From: Bacteroidaceae bacterium
GTDB taxonomy: Bacteria; Bacteroidota; Bacteroidia; Bacteroidales; Bacteroidaceae
DNA length: 64,000 nt
Reading direction: 5' to 3'
Assembly: GCA_902362595.1 (NCBI GenBank)
Contig: CABIXF010000004.1
Location: forward strand, 62,001-126,000
In this document: one piece after another, positions 30,801-38,015 of the stretch
Position numbering within the stretch: the first letter of the stretch is position 1
How the letters are laid out: the number at the start of each line of letters is the position of its first letter
Notes under the pieces: generated by a model
Seen by the model: the letters and a program-made list of their open reading frames with translations, nothing else
What the model was told of the DNA's origin: nothing
The model's database searches: none
Program-made: the position numbers and the translations under genes

Positions 30801-31072
30801 CATGGAATGATTTGTTCAGCTCCCGTAAGATTCAGAACGCTGCTTATTGGAAGATTGCCAACATAGAATTAGGGTATAATTTCCCGAATTCCTGGTTTGG
30901 CAAATACATATCCGATGTACGTCTGTATGTGTCAGCACAGAACCTCTGCACATTCACTGGTTATAATGGTTACAATGTGGACTATGCGGGTGGCACATTC
31001 ACTCCGGGATACAATTTCTGCTCATATCCAACCGCACGTACATTTATGTGTGGAGTACATTTTACATTCTAA
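27875..31072 (+). CDS. SusC-like TonB-dependent transporter (pair 3, arabinan-type locus)
   Basis: A 1065-residue SusC/RagA protein, the outer-membrane import channel of this locus. The start at 27875 (MKKQLIFSAMLGL) is chosen over an in-frame ATG at 27836 because it begins a classical signal peptide ending near SAVAA. Then come the carboxypeptidase-regulatory-like domain (about 36-115), the TonB box (EQVVVVGYG), a plug (VRIRGIGSFGD, VLKDASAAAIYGSRAANGVV) and the barrel ending GVHFTF. It heads an operon susC-susD-binding protein-GH43 (gaps of 36, 73 and 68 bases) that ends at the terminator near 36770. The arabinan substrate is inferred from GH43 and GH51 neighbours; the transporter itself does not reveal specificity. 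Confidence 0.95.
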   Translation: MKKQLIFSAMLGLCALGSAAVYPMSAVAAVTQSSAIKVRGQVVDEQGEPLLGATIRIKNTSSTGTTTDLDGNFQLEVPGNAVLVISYVGYKEREVAVRGRSVLEPIQLQSDDFMLEQVVVVGYGTQKKSDLTGSVAVVDAEALKQVSHSNISSMLEGKVAGVQVTSDGQPGADPTVRIRGIGSFGDTSPLYVIDGVPMGTSIRDFSSSDIETIQVLKDASAAAIYGSRAANGVVIITTKRGKKDQPLKVDYNGYFGVDNISKGVYDVMNADQYSQYVGLSCLNSNTPLPGGYSLDSATGKYKFMDDTDTDWFDEVFKTGIRQNHNVNLSGGSARSTYNVSLDYFNQRGTLEGAGPNYERFTARVNNTMDTKFVKFQTSVVYSHSDQDNMSLSNASEYVQGLYGDVTNVLRGTLLMQPTIKAYDPSTWVLDDKVGAASDYNYDAYGYGVYYDDIHGDISASNPLLINNLLQRNTRVDRFVGTGSADVDLLKMLGIDSKNHKLNYKINLSYSKTHCKDFTWIPSWIQSNRVYLAKSNERLEKASRDYSDALIENVLTYDGTIGKHHINVIAGQTYEEENTDLLTGWGLNYTEPYFLQLQNGSDTYSSSYEYKHAILSYIGRVNYNYDDRYLISATVRRDASSRLSSGIRWGTFPSVSVGWRFDKESFFPFNPEVVNMFKVRGSYGELGNENIGEYMYQATMSRNNMTYSFNNSPVTGSAISTFVDNNLSWEKKKTYNVGIDLALFNNRLEFTAEWYKNTSTDLLYSVPVPEQAGVSNTTVTMNAASMENSGFEFSATYRNHDHPFKYEISANLSTLKNRVTSLGFGTDYYLTGDYITYVGQEIGQFYGYVYEGIARVQEDIDNHAVQEGANVGDCLYKDINNDGKIDTDDRVVLGSGLPKINFGLNARFEYKGFDLSIATYGALNYHVSDDIYNSLHSCYGWSNKEVAMLDANRFSEDGTTYLSNVPRTYITNSASLAWNDLFSSRKIQNAAYWKIANIELGYNFPNSWFGKYISDVRLYVSAQNLCTFTGYNGYNVDYAGGTFTPGYNFCSYPTARTFMCGVHFTF

Positions 31073-31108
31073 TGGCTATTCTGTATTTTAAGATTAAAAA
31101 CAAACTGT

Positions 31109-32860
31109 ATGAAACTTAATATATATTCACTTGCTCTTATTGTGGGATTTGGCACTTTGTCTTCTTGTATCGATAGATTGGAATTGGTCAATCCCAACCA
31201 GCAGACTTCAAGTACTTTCGGTTTCGATGCCGATGATTTGGAGGAGTGTGTGATTGCTGCATACAATCATATTCGAATGGAAGGATCGTATGCACGTGTG
31301 GGGTATACTATCGACGTATGCCGCGGAGATGAAGCTTGGAATTCATCCCAAGTCTGGTATTTACCATTTGATGACCTCAATGTAGAAGTGACCTCCGATA
31401 TCGCATTTTGGCCGTGGCGTGAATGGTACTATACCATAAACGTTTGTAACTTTATCATGTCTCGTTGTGGGGAAGATAACGACCAGCTTTCTGAAAATAT
31501 GAAACATATAAAGGGTCAAGCTCTGTTCTTGCGTGGATTGTCATATTATAATTTGGCCGGATACTATCAGAATCCTCCCTTAATTACGGATTATGACACT
31601 TATTCTTCATTGGATGGACTTTATGGAGCAAACAGCACTTATGATGAAGTTCTTGACCAGGTAGAAAAAGATTTTTCAGAAGCGATGGAATTACTGCCTT
31701 CTCGTGATGAAGGTGGTGAATGGGCAGGAGGACGTGCCACTTGTGGGGCTGCGGCTGGCTATTATGCCCGTACGCTGATGGTACGCCATAAATTTAGTGA
31801 GGCGCTTACTGTGCTTAAAGATATTATTGCCAAGAAGTATGGTACTTACCGATTGATGGATAACTATGGCGACAATTTCCGTGAAGGTTCTGCTTATGAG
31901 AACAATGATGAAAGTCTGTTTGAGATACAATTCCTTGATTATGGTTCACAGGGAACAGATGATGAGTGGACACCGGTAAATACAAGCCCTAACGCTACTC
32001 AGGGTTCTGCCATAGAGAGTAACTTTGCTCCGGGCAATTATGGTGGATGGGCTGATATCTCAGCTTCCCCATGGTTATACAATCTTTTCAAAGAGGAACG
32101 TACTACAGACAATAAGCTTGATCCTCGTCTTTATTGGACTATCGGTACTTATGAAACTGATTGGGAAGATTTTGAGTATGGAAATGTGGCTTATACTAAC
32201 AAACTTTCGGCTACAGACAATATTGTGACCAATAATACTTATGGCGGTCTGCCTATTGCTAAGTTTACGAATCTTCGTACCGGTCTTTATGGTACAGTAG
32301 TGACAGGCTTGCACGATGGTATCAATTTGCGTTTGATGCGTTATTCGGATGTATTGCTACGTGCAGCAGAGTGTGAGAACGAAGTAAACGGTCCGACTCA
32401 GCAGGCTATAGACTGGATTAATGAAGTACGTAGTCGCGTGGATTTGCCGGATTTGAAACTTGCTGATTTTAGCACCGCAGATGAGCTTTTTGAACAGATA
32501 GCAAATGTAGAAAGACCAAAAGAATTCGGATGTGAATTCGGACGTGGTTTCGACCTTATACGTTGGGGATTCTTCTATGACAGCGGCCGTCTGCAGCAGT
32601 TGAAGGAACATGGAACCTTCCGTCGTTCAACTGAGGGTGTGAAAGATCCCGTAAGTTATAGTGATGTAACGACCGATTCGGAACTGAAGTGCTCTTATGA
32701 CACCTATATTCAAGGACATGAGTTCCTGCCTATCGTTCAGCAGTTGACCAACAATAATCCGAATCTGGAAGGAAACTCTGCTAACTATAGCACAGATAAC
32801 TCGGCTTATTTCCGTGAAAAGGGATGGACAGTGCGTCCGGTTGTGGATTTGAGTAAGTAG
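31109..32860 (+). CDS. SusD-like surface lipoprotein (pair 3)
   Basis: A 583-residue SusD/RagB lipoprotein that would bind oligosaccharides over the partner SusC. Lipobox LSSC with Cys about residue 20, then IDRLELVNP, the usual start of SusD mature domains. Characteristic helix motif GQALFLRGLSYYNLAGYY near residue 140, and the C-terminal SusD signature ANVERPKEFGCEFGRGFDLIRWG near 470-490. Complete, in frame, 36 bases after susC. Somewhat longer than the SusD of pair 1, mainly through loops. Confidence 0.94.
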   Translation: MKLNIYSLALIVGFGTLSSCIDRLELVNPNQQTSSTFGFDADDLEECVIAAYNHIRMEGSYARVGYTIDVCRGDEAWNSSQVWYLPFDDLNVEVTSDIAFWPWREWYYTINVCNFIMSRCGEDNDQLSENMKHIKGQALFLRGLSYYNLAGYYQNPPLITDYDTYSSLDGLYGANSTYDEVLDQVEKDFSEAMELLPSRDEGGEWAGGRATCGAAAGYYARTLMVRHKFSEALTVLKDIIAKKYGTYRLMDNYGDNFREGSAYENNDESLFEIQFLDYGSQGTDDEWTPVNTSPNATQGSAIESNFAPGNYGGWADISASPWLYNLFKEERTTDNKLDPRLYWTIGTYETDWEDFEYGNVAYTNKLSATDNIVTNNTYGGLPIAKFTNLRTGLYGTVVTGLHDGINLRLMRYSDVLLRAAECENEVNGPTQQAIDWINEVRSRVDLPDLKLADFSTADELFEQIANVERPKEFGCEFGRGFDLIRWGFFYDSGRLQQLKEHGTFRRSTEGVKDPVSYSDVTTDSELKCSYDTYIQGHEFLPIVQQLTNNNPNLEGNSANYSTDNSAYFREKGWTVRPVVDLSK

Positions 32861-32933
32861 AGATAAATCAAAACGATCCTTTAGGGCAATGAAGAGACCG
32901 TGATAATTTAATTACTTCTTAATGTGTAATACA

Positions 32934-34718
32934 ATGAAACATTTAAATAAAATAATATCAGCCTGTTTTTCAGTGACTTTAGGTATGTTTGCCTTGACAG
33001 GTTGTGAGGGTGGCGAACTGTTTGAGGTGAATGCGCCCGATTGGATTTCCGATAAAATACAGGAAATAGAGGATTCGAAGAACGATAATCAGGACGAAAT
33101 TGTGCTTGAAGGCATGATGGAAGATGTGTATACCATTGGGAATACCGATTATACGAGTGGATGGTGGGCGGCCTTCTCTAAATATTATGTAATACCTGAT
33201 GGGCAGAAATGGAATGCAGTGTTCAATCTTCATATTAATCCAAGTGCCACGAATACTTATAAGAATTTTGCGCTGATAATCTGTTCAGACGCGGACCGTG
33301 ACGGGGACGGGTATAAGGAGTATGGTGCAATACGTTTTGATAATCAGCCGTCGGGTAATTCAGAGTGGGGTGATTATATCGATCGTTCTTATATCCAGAG
33401 TACGCTTACTTTTGAAACGGATACGGATGCCGGCATTGATAAACTCGGAGGAAAAGTCACGCTTGTAGTTGACAGAACCAATCCGGAGTCATTCAGCGTT
33501 ACGATGACCAATGGAACGGTTACCAAGACTTACAATCAACCGACTGTGCTTGTGAATCTGAATGCAGACGCAAGCAACACCAATATCCGTTGTTTCCTGG
33601 TACCGGAAGGTTCTTACATTGACTTCCAACAAACAAACATTGAACCGATAGGGGGGTGCACTTCCGCTGAAGATAAAAATCCGGTTTCTATGACATTACA
33701 GAATGTGCCGCAATATGTGAATGCAGGAACGTCTCTTGAGGACGCTGTGGCCGGTGTGACTGCTTTGGTAACCTTTGAAGAGGGGGTTACAAAAACTGTG
33801 ACAGCTTCCGAACTTAGTTTCTCTGCAATTCCTGATATGGATACTACAGGGGAAAAGACACTTGTAGCAGTTTACAACAAGACATTTAAAGGTGAAAACT
33901 GTGATACTCCGATTATGGCCAATGCGACTTTTGAGGTAGTTGAACAAATCAAATCCATTGAGGTGACGACTCAGCCTTCGCATACGGATTATTATTACTA
34001 TACCTCGGAGGCTACCCAGTCTTTAACCGACCGTACATTGGCATTCGATCCTACAGGTATGGTGGTGACGGCAACTACGACTACTGGGAATACCCGGATT
34101 CTCCAGAATTCGGAACTTACCTTCTCGGCTGTTCCAGCCAAAACAGGTTCACAAATCGTGACTCTTACTGCCGGAGAAGGAATTACTGCAACAGTGAATG
34201 TGACCGTGAAAGAATCACAGGTTTCGGAGGTGAAGAACAGCACGGGAATGATAGGAGCAGAAGATAATTCTACCGCTTTTTGGGGTGCTTTTTCTGATGA
34301 GTTTAATGTACCTGCAGGGGCGACGAAGTCGATTACTTTCACAAACTATAGTTGTTTGGTGTCAAACTGGAATAATTATGTCATCGTACTCCGTAAAAAG
34401 GATCTTACTGAGTATGCAGTAGTTCGGGCGGATAACTATGGATGGGATGGAGATGCGGCAGATGGCGCAGGCTATGAAGCTTGTATCCATAACGGTACGC
34501 AAGGCGATTGGGCCACTTGGTTGGCTGGAATGAATGGAGCCAAGGTAACGGTATATGTGACTAACTGCGGCAATGGTACAGCCGATGTGCAGGCCGTGAT
34601 GCAGGGAACCACTGGTACCACTTCCACACAGTATTATCTGGGTATCAGTACTGTGGATCCCACTGATTTAAACTTTGCGTTGACGGTGGATAGTTCTCAT
34701 CTCGTTTTCGGTGAATAA
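32934..34718 (+). CDS. Putative surface glycan-binding lipoprotein (SGBP) with duplicated end domains
   Basis: A 594-residue lipoprotein (MKHLNKIISACFS..., lipobox LTGC at Cys24) in the position where arabinan and similar loci carry a surface glycan-binding protein. It has no catalytic motif I recognise. The N-terminal domain (about 70-235, WWAAFSKYYVIPDG) and the C-terminal domain (about 440-590, FWGAFSDEFNVPAG) look like copies of one beta-sandwich module. Between them lie two bacterial Ig-like repeats (about 240-430), each starting with a run such as VSMTLQNVPQYV or IKSIEVTTQPS. Likely role: holding the polysaccharide at the cell surface for the GH43. ATG 32922 is an alternative start four codons upstream; 32934 gives the better signal peptide. 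Confidence 0.75.
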   Translation: MKHLNKIISACFSVTLGMFALTGCEGGELFEVNAPDWISDKIQEIEDSKNDNQDEIVLEGMMEDVYTIGNTDYTSGWWAAFSKYYVIPDGQKWNAVFNLHINPSATNTYKNFALIICSDADRDGDGYKEYGAIRFDNQPSGNSEWGDYIDRSYIQSTLTFETDTDAGIDKLGGKVTLVVDRTNPESFSVTMTNGTVTKTYNQPTVLVNLNADASNTNIRCFLVPEGSYIDFQQTNIEPIGGCTSAEDKNPVSMTLQNVPQYVNAGTSLEDAVAGVTALVTFEEGVTKTVTASELSFSAIPDMDTTGEKTLVAVYNKTFKGENCDTPIMANATFEVVEQIKSIEVTTQPSHTDYYYYTSEATQSLTDRTLAFDPTGMVVTATTTTGNTRILQNSELTFSAVPAKTGSQIVTLTAGEGITATVNVTVKESQVSEVKNSTGMIGAEDNSTAFWGAFSDEFNVPAGATKSITFTNYSCLVSNWNNYVIVLRKKDLTEYAVVRADNYGWDGDAADGAGYEACIHNGTQGDWATWLAGMNGAKVTVYVTNCGNGTADVQAVMQGTTGTTSTQYYLGISTVDPTDLNFALTVDSSHLVFGE

Positions 34719-34735
34719 ACTTATTTTTTAATCTT

Positions 34736-34768
34736 ACATGCCGTTGCGTTTGGGAAGCAACGGCATGT
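34736..34768 (+). promoter_or_regulatory. Intercistronic hairpin between SGBP and GH43
   Basis: Perfect 12-bp stem ACATGCCGTTGC (34736-34747) and GCAACGGCATGT (34757-34768), not followed by a T run. It lies inside the operon and is more likely an mRNA-stability or processing element than a terminator. Confidence 0.6.
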
Positions 34769-34786
34769 CTTAAACAAACCGGCTAA

Positions 34787-36688
34787 ATGAAAAAAATATC
34801 TTTCTTTTTATTATCCTTACTGGCGGTTTTTGCCTTTACGGCTTGTACCGATGGGTTGGAAAACATTGAATACAATAGAAATAGTGATGTGGTTGTAGCT
34901 ACCCCTGAAGTCACTGCAGCAACAGGAACTTCGTTAACGCTTGTGTCATCGGTTACTGGAAATGTGAACAGTGTGGTGAAAAGAGGTTTCTGTTATAGTG
35001 CCAACGCACAAACTCCTAGCATTAAAGATAATGTGGTGGAGGCAGATGAAAATTTCAGCGCAACAATCTCTGGTTTGATGGGTAATACCACTTATTATAT
35101 CCGTGCTTATGTGTATGGTAATAGCCGTTATACATATTCCGAGTCGTTTACTGCTACCACGGAAGCTCAGGGGCTTGAGGAACAACTGGCAAACTATGTA
35201 GCTCCTGCTTATGTAGATAATTATGTGGATATTGCCGACTGGTCCAAGCGTGCCCAATGGAATCTGAGTAATGTGCATGATCCTACAGTGGTGCTGGCCG
35301 ATGACGGGTATTATTATATGTATCAAACAGATGCTTCGTATGGTAATGCACATACTGCGGGTGGACATTTTCACGGGCGTCGTTCAAAGAACCTGGTAGA
35401 TTGGGAATACCTGGGAGGAACGATGCAGAACCTGCCCGACTGGGTGATTCCGAAACTGAACGAGATTCGTGAAGGAATGGGATTGGAGGCTGTGACTCCG
35501 AATACAGCGGATTTTGGTTATTGGGCTCCTTGTGTACGGAAAGTGAGAAGTGGTTTGTACCGTATGTATTACTCTATTGTGTGTCCTGGTACTTTGAGTG
35601 GAGACGGTACATGGAGTGAACGCGCGTTCATTGGAATGATGGAGAATGACAATCCTGCCAATAACGAGGGCTGGGTGGATAAAGGGTATGTCATCACCAA
35701 CGCTTCGGATAAGGGGCTTGACTTCCATGTGGCTGCGGACGATTGGAGCAACTGCTATTATAAATGGAATGCCATTGACCCCAGCTACATTATTACGGAA
35801 GAAGGCAAACATTATCTGGCCTATGGCTCTTGGCATAGTGGCATCGCATTGGTGGAAATCGACGGAGAAACCGGTAAGGTGAAAGCCGACCTGCCTAACC
35901 CTTGGGGAACAAGTGATGACATTGCTGCTTATGGTCAGTTGATAGCTACCCGTCAGATGGGAAACCGCTGGCAAGGCTCAGAAGGTCCGGAATTGGTTTA
36001 TCATGATGGATATTATTATTTGTTCCTGGCCTATGATGCGTTGGATGTACCGTACAATACCCGTGTGGCACGCGCTACCAATATTGCAGGTCCTTACTTG
36101 GGGATGGATGGCACAGACGTGACTACGGTGGGAGGTGATATCCTTCCGGTAGTGACTCATCCGTATAAGTTCAATAACAGTGACGGTTGGGTCGGTATCT
36201 CTCATTGTTGCGTATTTGATGACGGAAACGGGAACTGGTATTTTGCCTCACAAGGTCGGTTCCCGGCAAACGTGGGAGGTAATGCATACAGTAATGCCCT
36301 TATGATGGGCCATGTGCGGTCTATCCGCTGGACAGAAGATGGCTGGCCACTGGTAATGCCTGAGCGCTATGGAGCCGTGCCACAGGTGGCCATCACTGAA
36401 GAGGAATTGCTGGGTAACTGGGAGCACATTGACCTTTCTTATTCTTATGGGAAGCAGAAAACTTCGACTCAGATGACACTTGCTGCCGACCATACCGTTA
36501 CTGAAGGTTCCTGGAAAGGAGCAACCTGGTCGTATGACAGTGCGAATCAGTGCCTGACATTCGATAACGGTGTGAAACTCTACTTGCAGCGAGAAACCGA
36601 CTGGGAAGCCTCTCCGAGAACACACACCATTGTCTATGCGGGTTATGGTACCAATTGCAAGACTTATTGGGGAAAAAAGAGCAAGTAA
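34787..36688 (+). CDS. GH43 endo-arabinanase-type lipoprotein with C-terminal beta-barrel domain
   Basis: A 633-residue surface lipoprotein (lipobox FTAC, Cys20). An Ig/fibronectin-like domain (about 36-128) precedes a five-bladed propeller of family GH43 (about 155-540). The catalytic triad is visible: base Asp165 (VHDPTVV), modulator Asp331 (NAIDPSYI) and acid Glu399 (GSEGPELVY). The C-terminal domain (about 545-633, LLGNWEHIDLSY...) resembles the extra beta-barrel of long endo-alpha-1,5-arabinanases. Inferred role: first cleavage of arabinan outside the cell, feeding SusC/D. It is the last gene of the susC operon and is followed by a strong terminator. Exo-activity or a xylan specificity cannot be excluded by sequence alone. 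Confidence 0.88.
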   Translation: MKKISFFLLSLLAVFAFTACTDGLENIEYNRNSDVVVATPEVTAATGTSLTLVSSVTGNVNSVVKRGFCYSANAQTPSIKDNVVEADENFSATISGLMGNTTYYIRAYVYGNSRYTYSESFTATTEAQGLEEQLANYVAPAYVDNYVDIADWSKRAQWNLSNVHDPTVVLADDGYYYMYQTDASYGNAHTAGGHFHGRRSKNLVDWEYLGGTMQNLPDWVIPKLNEIREGMGLEAVTPNTADFGYWAPCVRKVRSGLYRMYYSIVCPGTLSGDGTWSERAFIGMMENDNPANNEGWVDKGYVITNASDKGLDFHVAADDWSNCYYKWNAIDPSYIITEEGKHYLAYGSWHSGIALVEIDGETGKVKADLPNPWGTSDDIAAYGQLIATRQMGNRWQGSEGPELVYHDGYYYLFLAYDALDVPYNTRVARATNIAGPYLGMDGTDVTTVGGDILPVVTHPYKFNNSDGWVGISHCCVFDDGNGNWYFASQGRFPANVGGNAYSNALMMGHVRSIRWTEDGWPLVMPERYGAVPQVAITEEELLGNWEHIDLSYSYGKQKTSTQMTLAADHTVTEGSWKGATWSYDSANQCLTFDNGVKLYLQRETDWEASPRTHTIVYAGYGTNCKTYWGKKSK

Positions 36689-36738
36689 CTCGGGTGTAGA
36701 ATATTTCTGGCACAATGATGTGTAAGAATGCTACTGAA

Positions 36739-36775
36739 AAATGAGTAATACTGCAACCGTATTACTCATTTTTTT
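36739..36775 (+). terminator. Terminator after the susC-susD-SGBP-GH43 operon
   Basis: ATGAGTAATAC (36741-36751) pairs perfectly with GTATTACTCAT (36759-36769), preceded by A's and followed by seven T's. Confidence 0.9.
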
Positions 36776-36837
36776 GTAGAAGCAATTTTGATTAGTGAAA
36801 TACACTTCAAACAGTAGTAATTTATATCCTATTTTTT

Positions 36838-37854
36838 ATGCAGACTATGAAACTCATCACTTTATTATTTCTTTCATTGGTGGTGACAAAGGAGATTTAT
36901 CCATTGCCTCCAGAGAAACATTCGTCGGTTATTCCGACCAGCAAAGTCATGACGCACGACCCCGTGCTGGCCAAGCAGGGGGATACCTACTATCTCTTTG
37001 CTACCGGGCAGGGGATTTCAGTCATGTCCTCCAAAGATAGGAAAAACTGGAAATTTGAGAAACCGGTTTTTGACAAGGCATCTCAATGGGCGGTAGAGGC
37101 TATCAAGGGCTACCACGGACATACGTGGGCTCCGGATATCATTTACCATCACGGACTTTATCACCTGTTTTATTCCTGTTCGGCCTTTGGAAAGAACACT
37201 TCGGCTATCGGACATGCTACGAACCCTACACTTGACCCATCCAGTCCCGATTTTAAGTGGACTGACCACGGCAAGGTGATTCAGTCGGTTCCTCACCGGG
37301 ATATGTGGAATGCCATCGACCCGAATGTGATTATCGATGAAAACGGTACGCCGTGGATGAGCTTCGGTTCCTTCTGGGACGGCATCAAGCTGGTCAAGTT
37401 GACGCTGGACCTGAACGGGGTGGCCCAGCCCGAAGAATGGCATTCGCTTTGCCGCCGTCCGCGTACGTTCGACTTGCCAGAGGAAGAGGCAGGCGACGGA
37501 GCAGTAGAAGCCCCTTTTATCATGAAGCACGGGGATTATTATTATCTCTTCGTGTCGTTCGACTATTGCTGCAAAGGATTGGACAGTAACTACAAAGTAA
37601 TGGTGGGCCGTGCGAAAACGGTGACAGGTCCTTACTTGGATAAAGAAGGAAAAGCGTTGAACCGGGGAGGTGGTTCGTTGGTCATTCAGGGAAATAAGGA
37701 TTATGCTGGAGTGGGGCACAATGCTGCCTATCACCTTGACGGGAAGGATTATTTCATTTGCCATGCCTATTCGGTGGCAGAAGAAGGAGCGCCGAAATTG
37801 ATTATACGGGAAATGACGTGGACATCCGACGGATGGCCGATAGTTCAGTTCTGA
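36838..37854 (+). CDS. GH43 arabinanase / arabinofuranosidase, secreted
   Basis: A 338-residue, single-domain GH43 propeller. Catalytic residues: base Asp41 (THDPVLA), modulator Asp161 (NAIDPNVI), acid Glu224 (AVEAPFI). The N-terminus is a short signal peptide without a lipobox, so the protein is probably periplasmic, where it would shorten imported arabino-oligosaccharides. ATG 36847 (MKLITLLF) is an equally good start three codons later. It lies beyond the operon terminator and so needs its own promoter, which I could not place. It resembles the compact endo-arabinanase subfamily; exo-acting relatives exist. Confidence 0.88.
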   Translation: MQTMKLITLLFLSLVVTKEIYPLPPEKHSSVIPTSKVMTHDPVLAKQGDTYYLFATGQGISVMSSKDRKNWKFEKPVFDKASQWAVEAIKGYHGHTWAPDIIYHHGLYHLFYSCSAFGKNTSAIGHATNPTLDPSSPDFKWTDHGKVIQSVPHRDMWNAIDPNVIIDENGTPWMSFGSFWDGIKLVKLTLDLNGVAQPEEWHSLCRRPRTFDLPEEEAGDGAVEAPFIMKHGDYYYLFVSFDYCCKGLDSNYKVMVGRAKTVTGPYLDKEGKALNRGGGSLVIQGNKDYAGVGHNAAYHLDGKDYFICHAYSVAEEGAPKLIIREMTWTSDGWPIVQF

Positions 37855-37873
37855 GAATGGTCTCAGACAAATG

Positions 37874-37909
37874 CCGCTGTGAGGTCCGTAAAACTTCGCG
37901 GCGGTTTTT
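37874..37909 (+). terminator. Terminator of the second GH43 gene
   Basis: CCGCTGTGAGG (37874-37884) pairs, with G-U wobbles and one weak position, with CTTCGCGGCGG (37894-37904), followed by five T's. Confidence 0.65.
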
Positions 37910-37976
37910 GTAATGACTTGCATGATTTGCGGTCGTTTTTGAAGAATCTTTTATTGTTAGTTTCACACTTAATTTC

Positions 37977-37984
37977 TATTTTTG
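37977..37984 (+). promoter_or_regulatory. -7 element of the GH97 gene
   Basis: TATTTTTG matches TAnnTTTG, with a partial TTG near 37954-37956 at the -33 distance. The predicted start near 37990 gives a leader of about 26 bases. Confidence 0.5.
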
Positions 37985-38015
37985 TCCTGATTAGTAATTA
38001 TCTGGAAAAACACCT

